Positions 56,099 to 64,000 of a DNA stretch of 64,000 nt are shown here, in pieces. The stretch covers positions 62,001 through 126,000 of the forward strand of contig CAXXGC010000005.1 in the NCBI GenBank assembly GCA_963667875.2, given 5' to 3'. The stretch comes from JAEXOD01 sp963667875. GTDB taxonomy: Bacteria > Bacteroidota > Ignavibacteria > Ignavibacteriales > Melioribacteraceae. Both the position numbers and the translations under genes were made by a program. The notes beneath the pieces are model-generated. The model did no database searches and was not told the origin of the DNA. It was given only the letters and a program-made list of their open reading frames with translations. Within the stretch, counting starts at the first letter, position 1. Each line of letters begins with the position of its first letter.

Positions 56099-58885
56099 TT
56101 ACAACTCATAATTAATTCCCAAAGAAACATCTCTACCCACTTTAATTCTTTCGGCAACTTTATCACCTTGCGGCGATTTTTGAATAAGTTTTCTATCCTG
56201 AGCTAACAAATCTTTTACAGTTAGTTTTAGATTAAAGTTAGTGAAGAATTTTTTAGATATTGAAAAATCTATTTGATCGCGTGCTTTTTCAATTACGTCA
56301 CCTAAGTTGTTAAAACCAACTTTGGATATTCTGTCTCCAACTTTATTATATATAAGTGAAGTTGAAAAACCGTTATAAGTATCATCATAATAAAGTCCAA
56401 GATTAATTATATAATCAGCTTGACCTTGTAATGGGCGAGTTGATGCTTGAAATCCATTTGAAGTAACTTTTATTTCCGATTTAATCAAACTCAAATTACC
56501 CACAAATGATAATCCGTCAAGTGAAGAAGAAATAAATGCAATTGATTTTCTGAGTTCAAATTCAACACCATAATTTTTTGCTTCATCCGCATTTTGGAAT
56601 GAACGTGTTGGTTCAAATCCGCTTGAAGATATTAAAACTTGCTCAATTGGATCCGTAAAGTTTTTGTAAAATAGTCCTACTGCTAATAATTCACCGGCGG
56701 AAGGATAAAATTCATATCTCAAATCGTAATTAGTAATTAATGCGCGTTTTAGATTTACGTTCCCTTCAACTAATTCGTTGGCTAAAAAGTCAAAATAGGT
56801 AAATGGGGCTAATTCTCTAAATTCGGGCCTTGCTAGAGTTCGTGTAAAAGCTGCCCGCAAATTCATTCTTTCATTAAGTGAATAACTTAAATTAATACTT
56901 GGCAAAAAATCATCATAAGTCGGCTCAATTTTAATTGCGGCACCAGTCAAACTTTTTGATTCAAGATGTTGAAGCGAGTGTTCATATCTAACACCGGTTA
57001 CAACTTTTAATTGTTCAAATAATCTAAAATCAAACATTAAATATGTTCCGGCCACGTTTTGATATGATGTATAACTATCTGATGGTTTAGTAATTTCGGT
57101 TATTTCAATAAAATTATTTCCAAAGTTATCTGCCGAAAAAATCTCGTCTATTGAATGAGTAAGTATTTCTTGTTCCTTGGCAAAATTTCCGCCCGGAACA
57201 TTTTTAAATCCAAAAGTTCTTGCGCTAAAATCTCTATCTTTTGTATCGTATAAAAACCCAACCTTAATAGAAGGCATTTCGGGAGATTCAAATGGTTTTA
57301 ATAAAAAATTAACTCCTGCACCAATATTTTGGTCTTCCAAATTTCCATAAAATCGTGTTGCCAGCGACTGGTCTAAAACAAACATCATTGCAGCTTCGGT
57401 ATCTTCCAAATCCCTTACATAAACATATCTTCTGGCATCCGGTTCGTTACGTTTTGAATGAGCATAATTAATATTCCAATCTATATTTAAACCATTCATT
57501 ATATCTAAATGATGTTCGCCAATTATTTGATTTGAAATAAGTGAGCGCGATACATATCTTAATGATGTAACATTTCTATAATCCGGATTGTAATAATATG
57601 CACCCTGATAATTTACCGTTTCATCATCCGCACTTTGATTATATATGTTTTTTATGCTGATTTTGTTATTTTGACTAAACTTATAACTTAAATTTAATAA
57701 AGCTCCCCACATTACCGATTTGGTATAGTTGTTCCCTTTATAAGTATAACGTGGTCCTTCAAACGTGTAATTATTTTTTTCCATTTCACCGGATTTAGCA
57801 CTATTTGAATATGTTAATGATGCTATATATCCAAATATGTTTTCTCCAATATTATATCTGTCTCCAACATTAATTTTAAAGCTGCTGTTAAGCGGAGCTG
57901 TATTACTTTTTGTTTTCCAGCTATTTGAAAACGATTTCCCAATCTCTTTTAATTGATCAGCCGAATAATTGCCGCGTAGTACTGTTGTATTATTTATTGT
58001 ACCCGGTATACTTCTTGTACCGTCATCCATACCCAAATAGTCTGTTTTACCACCACTATATGATGAAAAGTTCTCTAGGGAAGTAACTGTATTGTACGAA
58101 CTGGAAGCACTAACATCTAATAAAAAACGTGCCGGGAATTCAATTGTATTAATTTCCACTAAACCACCGCTAAAATCGGCCGGTTTATCGGGTGTAAAAG
58201 TTTTTGAGGTTAAAACGTTTTCAATTAAACTTGCCGGAAAGATATCGTACGAAAAACTTTTCTTTTCAGGATCAGTGCTTGGCAAATTAGCTCCATTAAG
58301 CATTGTGTTGTTATATCTATCTCCAATACCTCTAACAAATGCATATTTACCTTCACTTACCGTAACTCCCGTCATTCTGGTTAATATATCGGTTCCGTCT
58401 GAGCTGTTATTTTTGCCTATTAGTTCAGCGCTTAATCCATCAACAATATTTGACGAATTTTTTTGTATATTAAGAAGTGCCCCTTCTGTAGATTTAATTA
58501 ATTCAGCCGTAACAACTACTTCCCCTATTTCAGTTGAAACCGGTTTTAATGCAATATTTATCTTTGTTTCTTCACCTGATTCGATCCTTACATTTTCAAC
58601 AGTAATTGATTGATATGAAATAAAAGAAAATTTAACTGTATATTTTCCGGCAGGAATGCCTTTAACAATATAATATCCGTCTAAATCTGTGGATGCGCCT
58701 AATGATGAGCCTACTACAAGTACATTTGCGCCAATTAGAGTTTCATTTGTGCTCTCATCTTTTAATATTCCGCTTAAAGAACCTTTGCCTTGGGCAAAAC
58801 TTTGAACGCTTAAAAGCGTAAATAATATTAAAAGAAATTTTAGATTAATTTGTAAATACATTTGATTTTTTGTTGTTTTTTTCAT
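56099..58885 (-). CDS. TonB-dependent outer-membrane receptor with carboxypeptidase-like N-terminal extension
   Basis: A 928-residue outer-membrane transporter. Signal segment (LQINLKFLLILFTLLSVQSFAQ), then a carboxypeptidase-D-regulatory-like domain (GSLSGILKDESTNETLIGAN ... GIPAGKYTVKFSFI), a plug domain (about 140-260; DGTDILTRMTGVTV, FVRGIGDRYNNTMLNG), and a long beta-barrel with alternating strands. It ends GRDVSLGINYEL without a T9SS signal. The frame can be read from a TTG at 58903, but that TTG overlaps the GGAGGAG ribosome site of ATG 58883-58885, which is the real start. It is transcribed ahead of the beta-helix T9SS gene (65-bp gap). Substrate not predictable. Confidence 0.9.
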   Translation of the reverse strand: MKKTTKNQMYLQINLKFLLILFTLLSVQSFAQGKGSLSGILKDESTNETLIGANVLVVGSSLGASTDLDGYYIVKGIPAGKYTVKFSFISYQSITVENVRIESGEETKINIALKPVSTEIGEVVVTAELIKSTEGALLNIQKNSSNIVDGLSAELIGKNNSSDGTDILTRMTGVTVSEGKYAFVRGIGDRYNNTMLNGANLPSTDPEKKSFSYDIFPASLIENVLTSKTFTPDKPADFSGGLVEINTIEFPARFLLDVSASSSYNTVTSLENFSSYSGGKTDYLGMDDGTRSIPGTINNTTVLRGNYSADQLKEIGKSFSNSWKTKSNTAPLNSSFKINVGDRYNIGENIFGYIASLTYSNSAKSGEMEKNNYTFEGPRYTYKGNNYTKSVMWGALLNLSYKFSQNNKISIKNIYNQSADDETVNYQGAYYYNPDYRNVTSLRYVSRSLISNQIIGEHHLDIMNGLNIDWNINYAHSKRNEPDARRYVYVRDLEDTEAAMMFVLDQSLATRFYGNLEDQNIGAGVNFLLKPFESPEMPSIKVGFLYDTKDRDFSARTFGFKNVPGGNFAKEQEILTHSIDEIFSADNFGNNFIEITEITKPSDSYTSYQNVAGTYLMFDFRLFEQLKVVTGVRYEHSLQHLESKSLTGAAIKIEPTYDDFLPSINLSYSLNERMNLRAAFTRTLARPEFRELAPFTYFDFLANELVEGNVNLKRALITNYDLRYEFYPSAGELLAVGLFYKNFTDPIEQVLISSSGFEPTRSFQNADEAKNYGVEFELRKSIAFISSSLDGLSFVGNLSLIKSEIKVTSNGFQASTRPLQGQADYIINLGLYYDDTYNGFSTSLIYNKVGDRISKVGFNNLGDVIEKARDQIDFSISKKFFTNFNLKLTVKDLLAQDRKLIQKSPQGDKVAERIKVGRDVSLGINYEL

Positions 58886-59111
58886 TATTGTTCTCTCCTC
58901 CAAAATGAAATTTATTTTTGATACAAATGTAACATTCCAATATTAACTCATGATTAAGGCATTATTAAGGAATCATTATGCAATTGTTAAGAAATTGTTA
59001 AGATTGAATATTATTTATTTTATTTTTTGTATACAGAATAAAATAAGTGAGGTTTAATTAAACTTTTTATATATTTAACATGTTAACTATTAAAACACTA
59101 TTGGAGAAATT

Positions 59112-59738
59112 ATGGAATTAAAGGATATACTTGAAAAAAGGACATCTGTAAGAAAGTTCAAAGATGAAGAAGTACCATTGGAAGTATTGCGCAAAATTGT
59201 AAAAGCAGGTGGAATGGCTCCCAGTATTAATAATTCGCAGCCATGGAAATTTGTTGCAATTACTAATCAAGAATTGTTAGCTAAAATGGCTGAGGCAGTA
59301 AGCACAAAAATTAAATCGTTATTTACAAAAGAATTAGATTTGGAAGCCGAACATGTTCGTAAAAAGGTTGAATGGTTTTCTACTTTTTTTGTTGATGTTC
59401 CTGCTGTAATTGCTGTTGTTGCAGCACCATATAAAGCTGAAGCTGATGATGTTTTAACTGATATTTTAACTCATGAAGAATTAAATGAACTTCGAAATCA
59501 TCCTAATTTGCAAACTATTGGCGCTGCAGTTGAAAATATGTTACTTACTGCAATTGATCTTGGATTTGGCGCATGTTGGCTTACGGCACCGTTAGTTGCA
59601 AAACCTGAATTGGAAAAATTATTAAATGTTGTTTCACCTAATTATTTAGCTTGTCTCGTTGCTGTAGGAAAACCAAACGATAACACATCACCCAAAAAGA
59701 AAAAATCGATAACAGAAATTTTTGAAGTTATAAAATAA
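59112..59738 (+). CDS. Nitroreductase family protein
   Basis: A 208-residue FMN-dependent oxidoreductase. The family start MELKDILEKRTSVRKF is followed by GGMAPSINNSQPWKFVAI (FMN contact region), and the C-terminal half has NMLLTAIDLGFGACWLTAP and LACLVAVGKPND. Such enzymes use NAD(P)H to reduce nitro compounds, quinones or other substrates; the natural substrate here is not evident. Full length for the family, GGAG before ATG 59112, single gene with a terminator shared with the convergent neighbour. Confidence 0.9.
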   Translation: MELKDILEKRTSVRKFKDEEVPLEVLRKIVKAGGMAPSINNSQPWKFVAITNQELLAKMAEAVSTKIKSLFTKELDLEAEHVRKKVEWFSTFFVDVPAVIAVVAAPYKAEADDVLTDILTHEELNELRNHPNLQTIGAAVENMLLTAIDLGFGACWLTAPLVAKPELEKLLNVVSPNYLACLVAVGKPNDNTSPKKKKSITEIFEVIK

Positions 59739-59745
59739 TTTTTAC

Positions 59746-59773
59746 AAGTAGCGGATTAGAAGATCCGCTACTT
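59746..59773. terminator. Bidirectional terminator between convergent genes
   Basis: A perfect 11-bp stem AAGTAGCGGAT (59746-59756) and ATCCGCTACTT (59763-59773) with a 6-base loop, with T-rich sequence on the right side and A-rich on the left. It overlaps the stop codon of the leftward gene (59768) and can serve both genes. Confidence 0.85.
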
Positions 59774-61090
59774 AATTTTATCTATTAATTCACTAATAAA
59801 ATTAGTTTTTATTTTTTGTCCGGCATTTATAAGTGCTTTAATACCCGCCTTTTCATAGTCTAAATCAAGTCCTTTAATACTGTTTACACTTGTTTTAAAT
59901 ATTTCGGCGTTGGTTTTAATTTCAATAACAGAAATTATTATATCTCCCAACGAATTAAACATCTCAAAGGTTACACTCCCCTGTCTGGATGCAGCATTTA
60001 TTTTTATTAAGTATTTAGCATCTTTTTTTTCGACAAATTCAAAACCACTTTTAGATAATTCTTCTTTAAGAATTGGTTCAACATAAAAAGTGCTTAATTT
60101 GTTACCCAAGTTGCTTTCAGTGCTTTCTATTATTATTGGAATACTTTTTGTTTCTAAAGTTACGTTAGTTTTAGGAATTGGAAGAGTTTTAATCAATCCT
60201 TTCATTATTTGCGATAAATTTTCACTATTAAATAATTTGTTAAAGTCCAACTCAATATCAATTTGATTTGCATTATTTTTTTTTGTTAACTTAGGTTTAT
60301 AATCAGCATTTCCATTTTGATCGGTAGCAGTACAATAAATTTCATCTCCAAATTTAAATATTATTGGAATTTGAGTTTGCTTTATATTATTATAATTAAC
60401 AGTAACCTCAATTGTCTTTTCCAAACTGCCATAAGCACCTATTATATAATGTAATTTTTCAGGTACAATAAGTAGTTTACTTAAAATTGTATTTAGTGAC
60501 GTAAATGATTCGTTTGAAAGAAATACTTCTTTCCCGTTAAAATTAATTTTATTCGGTTCATTTAAATACTTTTCTAATGATATTAATGTCTGTATATACA
60601 AATTTAAGGATAAATAAATGTTATTTTCTGTTTCTTCTTGTTTTGCTTTTTCTAAAAAATCCAATGCAATAGAATTAGCCTTTTTTATTTTCTCGGCTTT
60701 TAAAGAATTATATCTTTCTTTATTTAAAGCAAAATAAACCCAATAACTATTTTCATCTTCCCAAGTATCAATAAGTTCATACCCTTCAATATCAGCTTTA
60801 GTAGAAGTACGAATTTCATCTTTATATATTTGTGAAAATTCGTTTTTACTTTCTAAACTGCTTAAAAACGACTCATTTGAAATTGAAACAGAAATATCGT
60901 TAGCTAAATTTTTTAGCGCAATTTCTTTTGCTGTTTGGAGGTGCGAATTATCTACTTTTTTTTCGCAAAATCCAATTCCAATATAATTTATTTTATCAAT
61001 TGGTGTTTTTTGCACCCAATCGGGTTTTTGAGCAAATAATAAATTCCCAACTAAAAATATAGCAACAATAATAATAATTTTTGTTTTCAT
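59768..61090 (-). CDS. Exported LPP20-like protein
   Basis: A 440-residue protein with a signal peptide (KIIIIVAIFLVGNLLFAQ) and an LPP20-family-like N-terminal domain (PDWVQKTPIDKINYIGIGF, then TAKEIALKNLANDISVSISNES, and ENSYWVYFALNKERY, about 20-130). LPP20-like domains occur in exported proteins of unknown role, sometimes linked to cell-surface polysaccharide or flagella. A helical linker (about 130-200) and a beta-rich C-terminal half follow (e.g. KINAASRQGSVTFEMFNSLG). There is no lipobox Cys at the signal peptide end, so it is probably periplasmic, not lipidated. Alone on the minus strand. Confidence 0.75.
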   Translation of the reverse strand: MKTKIIIIVAIFLVGNLLFAQKPDWVQKTPIDKINYIGIGFCEKKVDNSHLQTAKEIALKNLANDISVSISNESFLSSLESKNEFSQIYKDEIRTSTKADIEGYELIDTWEDENSYWVYFALNKERYNSLKAEKIKKANSIALDFLEKAKQEETENNIYLSLNLYIQTLISLEKYLNEPNKINFNGKEVFLSNESFTSLNTILSKLLIVPEKLHYIIGAYGSLEKTIEVTVNYNNIKQTQIPIIFKFGDEIYCTATDQNGNADYKPKLTKKNNANQIDIELDFNKLFNSENLSQIMKGLIKTLPIPKTNVTLETKSIPIIIESTESNLGNKLSTFYVEPILKEELSKSGFEFVEKKDAKYLIKINAASRQGSVTFEMFNSLGDIIISVIEIKTNAEIFKTSVNSIKGLDLDYEKAGIKALINAGQKIKTNFISELIDKIK

Positions 61091-61582
61091 AATATTTACT
61101 CGTTTATAAGATTAAAAAATTATTTAATTATTCCAAACCTGCCAATTTTGTTATTAGATAAATGTTCAGTAATAAAATTATTATAACTTAATTAAATTTT
61201 TCAATTTTTCAAATAAAAATATAATACTATTCATATGGACTAAATTCAATTTATAAGATCATTTTAAGTTCGAAACAAATAATTTTTATTTACCCGGAAT
61301 CGACAGAAATCGGATATTATATTCTTATTCCGAATAATTAAAGAAATAAATTCTTCCTATTAAGAAAATATTTGCGGAGTGAAAAATTTTAGTTAATAAT
61401 ACCTCTAAAAAGTACCAAAACGATTATATATCGGCCTATTATGACTATTTGAAGCAACCCAAAGGAATAAATATGCAGATAATTGTATAATAATTCTGTT
61501 TTTTTTCTCATTTAGCACTTGAATTAATTAAAAAAATTAATTACTCTATTATCCTAATTTAAAAATTTAATGAGGATAAATC
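61091..61582. other. Divergent gene-free spacer between LPP20-like gene and porin gene
   Basis: About 490 bases, AT-rich, with no open frame of note and no repeat. It must contain the promoters of both divergent genes, but none stands out. The porin ribosome site GAGGAT lies 9 bases before ATG 61583. Confidence 0.5.
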
Positions 61583-62611
61583 ATGAACACACGTTTTCTA
61601 TTTATTCTGATGGTTTTTTTTACAATTAACGGTTTTGTTTCTGCTCAGGAAAATAAACCCAAACCTACCTTTTATGGTGATTTTAAAGGTTATTACGAAA
61701 CTGATATGACCAATAACACCGAAGATTTTGCCCTAAATGCCGCCAGAATTGGTGCAAAAGGTTCATTAAATGATTTCGTTTCTTATAAAGTTCTTGTAAA
61801 TTTTGCTCAAATTGGTTCTATTACACAAAAAAAAGATATTAACGGAAAAGTTACCGATGTTAAAGCAAAATTTAGTGAAGTTTTGCAAGATGCTTTATTT
61901 AAATTAAATTTTGATAAAAGTTTTTTTGTTACAATGGGACAATTTAAAGTTCCGGTTAGTACCGATAATTTACGCAGCCCGCTTGAAATAGATTTTGTAA
62001 ATCGCCCATTATTAACTAAAGTTACTCCCGAATTAAGAGATGTTGGAGCAACTGCCACATATTTAAACAGCGAACTAATTCCAATTGAAATTAATGGTGG
62101 ATTGTTTAATGGTGCCGGAATGAATAAAACAGAAACAGATAGAACACTTAACTATGCTTTAAGGGGTGTATTTAAACCAATTGAACAGTTATCTTTATCA
62201 GCCAATTATTATGGCGGTACATTAACTAACACTAAAGTTAATATTCTTGATTTTGGTACTACTGTTAAAGTGAAAGATTTTCAGGTTGATGTTGAATATG
62301 CGCTGCGTGATGCCGATTCAACGGCAAGTTTTACACGCAAAAGTTTTTCATATTATGGATATGCATTATACACATACAAAATAGAGTCCAAAATTGTTGC
62401 CGGTATTCAACCTTCTGTTAGATATGAATATTTTGAACCGGATAATAATATTACCGATGATGAACAAAATAGATTTACTGTTGGTCTTTCATTTATTTTA
62501 ATTGATAATACTCTAAATCAAATTAAATTTAATTATGAAATTTTAGATTATAAAAACACAAACAAAAATACAATTAAAAAATTCTACATAGCATTCCAAA
62601 CAGCCTTTTAA
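61583..62611 (+). CDS. Phosphate-selective porin O/P-type outer-membrane protein
   Basis: A 342-residue beta-barrel protein. Signal peptide (FLFILMVFFTINGFVSAQ), then a barrel of alternating strands. Features of the OprO/OprP group are visible: FYGDFKGYYETDM near the start, FVTMGQFKVPVSTDNLRSP (the 'GQFK-P' motif), PELRDVGATATYL, and a C-terminal strand ending FYIAFQTAF with a terminal Phe, as required for barrel assembly. In Pseudomonas the family takes up phosphate; in Bacteroidota the solute is less certain. Gene order with an LD-carboxypeptidase gene downstream gives no further hint. Confidence 0.85.
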   Translation: MNTRFLFILMVFFTINGFVSAQENKPKPTFYGDFKGYYETDMTNNTEDFALNAARIGAKGSLNDFVSYKVLVNFAQIGSITQKKDINGKVTDVKAKFSEVLQDALFKLNFDKSFFVTMGQFKVPVSTDNLRSPLEIDFVNRPLLTKVTPELRDVGATATYLNSELIPIEINGGLFNGAGMNKTETDRTLNYALRGVFKPIEQLSLSANYYGGTLTNTKVNILDFGTTVKVKDFQVDVEYALRDADSTASFTRKSFSYYGYALYTYKIESKIVAGIQPSVRYEYFEPDNNITDDEQNRFTVGLSFILIDNTLNQIKFNYEILDYKNTNKNTIKKFYIAFQTAF

Positions 62612-62679
62612 TTGTTAAAAAGGAAACAGCTGGAAACGATGCTTATTAAATTGAATGTTTAACAAATTAACGTGAGAAG

Positions 62680-63621
62680 ATGAAAATACTAAAACCTAAA
62701 AAACTATCTAAGGGTGATTTAATTGGAATTATTACACCTGCCTCAACTCCTGAAGATTTAACAAAAGTTAATAAAGGAGTTTTATACCTTGAAAAACTTG
62801 GTTATAAAGTTGAAGTTGGGAAAAATGTAGGTAAACAGCGCGGTTATTTAGCCGGCACAGATGAAGAAAGACTTGAAGATATTCACTATATGTTCGGTAA
62901 AAAAGCTGTAAAAGCTATCATGTGTGCCCGCGGCGGATATGGTACCGGAAGAATTCTGGATAAAATTGATTATTCCTTGATTAAAAAGAATCCCAAAATT
63001 TTTGTTGGATACAGCGATATTACTGCTTTACAGATGGCATTTTTTAAAAAAGCCGGGTTGGTTACTTTTGCCGGTCCAATGCTTGCCGTTGATTTTTGGA
63101 GTGAAGAAGTAAGCAAATTTACTGAAGAACAATTTTGGCGTATGGTTACATCCGATAAGAAATTCGGTAAACTTGCCAATCCCGATGATGAAAGATTTTT
63201 TGTTCTAAATAAAGGAAACGCATCCGGTAAAATATTTGGAGGTAACTTAGCTCTTATTACCTCAATTTTGGGAACCGAATATATGCCTTCTTTGGAAGAT
63301 TCGATGTTATTATTAGAAGACATTGATGAACCACCTTACAGAGTTGATAGAATGTTAAATCAACTTCGTTTGGCAAATTGTTTTGAACAGACTAATGCTG
63401 TTATTTTAGGCCGTTTTGTTGATTGTTACGAAGCCGATAATAAAAAATCTTTAACTCTTAATGAAGTTATATCCGATTATTTGTCAGGTATTAAAAAACC
63501 TGTTATTTATAATTTCAAACATGGTCATATTAAAGATAATATTACGGTTCCGTTTGGTATTGAATGTAAGCTAAATACTACTAAAGAGATATTGGAAATT
63601 ATTGAATCAGCTGTGGAATAA
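62680..63621 (+). CDS. LD-carboxypeptidase (peptidase S66 family)
   Basis: A 313-residue cytosolic serine peptidase of the LdcA/MccF group, which trims the terminal D-Ala from muropeptide tetrapeptides in peptidoglycan recycling. Signature elements are GDLIGIITPASTP at the N-terminus, CARGGYGTGRILD, FVGYSDITAL with the nucleophile S112, LLLEDIDEPPYRVDRML with E217, and FKHGHIKDN with the catalytic His (H281 or H283). The full length matches the family. It has no signal peptide, so it acts in the cytoplasm. Confidence 0.92.
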   Translation: MKILKPKKLSKGDLIGIITPASTPEDLTKVNKGVLYLEKLGYKVEVGKNVGKQRGYLAGTDEERLEDIHYMFGKKAVKAIMCARGGYGTGRILDKIDYSLIKKNPKIFVGYSDITALQMAFFKKAGLVTFAGPMLAVDFWSEEVSKFTEEQFWRMVTSDKKFGKLANPDDERFFVLNKGNASGKIFGGNLALITSILGTEYMPSLEDSMLLLEDIDEPPYRVDRMLNQLRLANCFEQTNAVILGRFVDCYEADNKKSLTLNEVISDYLSGIKKPVIYNFKHGHIKDNITVPFGIECKLNTTKEILEIIESAVE

Positions 63622-63758
63622 ACACAATTTGCTTGATTTTTAACAAATTGTTTTACATATTAATACACGGTATTTGATATTTCGTTAGTAATACAAAAAT
63701 TATATTTTTTTTACAAATAACTAAATCATCAATCTCATAATTAACTTGGAGGTTTTTA

Positions 63759-64000
63759 ATGAGAAGAAGTACTTACTTTTCGTTTTTATTCACCTTTATC
63801 CTTGTTTTCGCAATGAATTCTTTTGCTCAAAATGCAAAAGAAAGTTCTGACTTACGCGGCGTTAATCTGGATTATATTTTAAAACACAGTGTTGTTAATA
63901 CTCAGCAAATTCCACACACTCCTGAACGTGCCGAATTATTTAGCAATGGACAGATTTTTAATGTTATAGGTACCGGCCCTAACGGTGCAAACGGCAGCGT
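63759..64000 (+). CDS. Exported protein, N-terminal part (runs off the right edge)
   Basis: ATG 63759 is preceded by GGAGG. The first 80 codons encode a signal peptide (YFSFLFTFILVFAMNSFAQ) and the beginning of a mature protein (NAKESSDLRGVNLDYILKH, then AELFSNGQIFNVIGTGPNG). The family cannot be decided from this part. In this genome such signal peptides precede T9SS-sorted proteins, so another one is plausible. It lies 137 bases after the LD-carboxypeptidase gene with no visible terminator between. Confidence 0.8.
   Translation, partial: MRRSTYFSFLFTFILVFAMNSFAQNAKESSDLRGVNLDYILKHSVVNTQQIPHTPERAELFSNGQIFNVIGTGPNGANGS

Overview
The window is a low-GC bacterial chromosome segment, most likely from the Ignavibacteria/Chlorobi side of the Bacteroidota (FCB group). 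Three things point there: type IX secretion (T9SS) C-terminal sorting domains of the YPNPFNPST...YNILGQEV...KKMMLIK kind, a TonB-dependent receptor with a carboxypeptidase-like plug extension, and very large sensor kinases with Reg_prop propellers. The assignment is an inference; the complete 16S rRNA gene at 31714-33263 can settle it.

Region 1 (1 to about 15.66 kb) is part of a tailed prophage or phage, visibly richer in GC than the rest. Its modules are divergent. The minus strand carries two small head genes, small terminase, a large terminase split by a frame change, portal, and a further gene running off the left edge. The plus strand carries scaffold, HK97-type capsid, small membrane proteins, an exported CHAP-type endolysin, a one-gene spanin candidate, tail tube, a fibre-like protein, a protein with a degenerate subtilisin-like segment, the tail assembly chaperone pair G/GT with a -1 slippery site, tape measure and a baseplate/hub protein. 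No integrase or attachment site was found inside the window.

Region 2 (15.66-24.0 kb) has a 254-bp palindromic mobile-element-like sequence, then two tandem T9SS-exported proteins with different N-terminal modules, an almost identical 3' kilobase, and duplicated promoters and terminators.

Region 3 (24.0-33.9 kb) has a YigZ/IMPACT protein, a periplasmic-binding sensor histidine kinase, and a complete rRNA operon on the minus strand (16S, tRNA-Ile, tRNA-Ala, 23S, and two 5S genes each with its own terminator).

Region 4 (33.9-53.1 kb) is the most unusual part: a minus-strand cluster that looks like one signalling machine. In transcription order it holds a propeller-type sensor histidine kinase, two paralogous zinc-ribbon/coiled-coil proteins, a membrane Ser/Thr kinase, a 2502-residue protein with nine tandem CbbX/SpoVK-type AAA+ modules, a zinc-ribbon FHA protein and a PP2C phosphatase. 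The kinase N-terminus carries three copies of a D-x-T-[VY]-R motif, and the same motif ends the FHA protein. This suggests a phospho-threonine/FHA switch controlling a single-chain AAA+ motor. I know of no described system with this composition.

Region 5 (53.1-64 kb) is envelope and housekeeping: a duplicated beta-helix T9SS protein next to a TonB-dependent receptor, a nitroreductase, an LPP20-like exported protein, a phosphate-selective-type porin, an LD-carboxypeptidase and the start of another exported protein.
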